From the NCBI GenBank assembly GCA_035236585.1, contig CP141138.1:26113437-26177436 (forward strand): a stretch of 64,000 bases of DNA, written 5' to 3'. A model generated the notes under the pieces. That model was not told the DNA's origin. It did no database searches and was given only the letters and a program-made list of their open reading frames with translations. Made by a program: the position numbers and the translations under genes. Source of the stretch: Warburgia ugandensis (taxonomy: Eukaryota; Streptophyta; Magnoliopsida; Canellales; Canellaceae). This document shows, piece after piece, positions 63,785 to 64,000 of the stretch. The first letter of the stretch is position 1; every line of letters begins with the position of its first letter.

Positions 63785-64000
63785 GAATATTTATAATATC
63801 TCAAATACATAGAAGGAGAATTAGGAGCTCAAGACTTGAGAAGATTTGGAAGAATAATTGATCATGGTATATCCCTTGAAGACTTGTATTCAAATATTTA
63901 CAATATCTCAAATACATAGAAGGAGAATTAGGAGCTCAAGACTTGAGAAGATTTGGAAGAATAATTGATCATGGTATATCCCTTGAAGACTTGTATTTTA
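63785..64000. repeat. 107-bp tandem duplication at the window end
   Basis: The block containing TCTCAAATACATAGAAGGAG starts at 63799 and repeats at 63906 with near identity. It is single in the copy near 58920. The repeat may continue past the window. Confidence 0.88.

Larger units (their letters stand above)
59522..64000 (+). mobile_element. Second giant LTR of the same family, cut by the window end
   Basis: It starts TGTAATAACCCCAGA and is colinear with 51924-55300 and 58129-59010, minus the nested element. By that alignment about 0.33 kb remains beyond position 64000. The left flank is AGCGT (59517-59521). Whether it is a solo LTR or the 5' LTR of a full element cannot be told from this window. 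Confidence 0.88.

Noticed and set aside
51924-64000. The two giant LTRs as the pair of one deleted retrotransposon
   Set aside because: The first LTR has a perfect TGATA duplication on both sides, so it is a complete insertion by itself.

Overview
This is nuclear DNA of a flowering plant. The support is the spliced 3' end of a plant TAF5 gene with standard GT-AG introns, several Au SINEs, plant RTE-type LINEs, a CACTA transposon of the plant Tnp2 type, and Ty1/copia and Ty3/gypsy LTR retrotransposons primed by initiator methionine tRNA. The species cannot be fixed from the sequence. Roughly three quarters of the window is transposable element. The only well-supported host gene is TAF5.

Positions 1-18.4 kb belong to TAF5 (TFIID subunit 5, plus strand). 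Five exons (13532-17772) code the last 202 residues, and the frame is open across every junction. Earlier exons are not in the window and should lie to the left, so bases 1-13531 are read as part of one large intron. That intron holds a nest: a copia element (120-13023, TSD CTTTG) split by a reversed gypsy element (959-7666). One gypsy LTR carries an Au SINE (7284-7464), and an RTE LINE (11704-12695) sits ten bases inside the copia 3' LTR with a perfect 13-bp TSD. The later TAF5 introns hold another RTE fragment, an Au SINE tail and a possible hairpin locus.

Positions 18.4-31 kb hold a relic of a leucine-rich-repeat receptor-like gene (minus strand). A reversed copia element (20278-28558, TSD CCCAT) has landed inside an older LINE-type RNase H relic. 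Near its 3' end the copia carries a compact tandem array of TRIM-like LTR units (21275-22672). Positions 31-40 kb hold a Pack-MULE-like element (31101-32861) with long inverted repeats around a captured LINE fragment, a 375-bp MITE, a perfect 18-bp-arm palindrome, and an old eroded copia relic (about 36.1-39.5 kb) with its own Au SINE.

Positions 40-64 kb hold an RTE LINE 5' fragment, then a cluster of very long, related, non-coding LTRs. These are a 3.65-kb solo LTR (42770-46421, TSD CTGGT), a 4.6-kb solo LTR (51924-59344, TSD TGATA) that itself contains a 2.8-kb solo LTR (55306-58123, TSD ATAGG), and a second member of the 4.6-kb family that runs off the window end (59522-64000+). A decayed CACTA transposon (about 47.0-51.45 kb, minus strand) lies between them. 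Simple repeats of GA/CT, CA, ATAC and GTAT are long and frequent. No operon-like organisation is expected. The genes do not act together, and the story here is layered insertion around one housekeeping gene.
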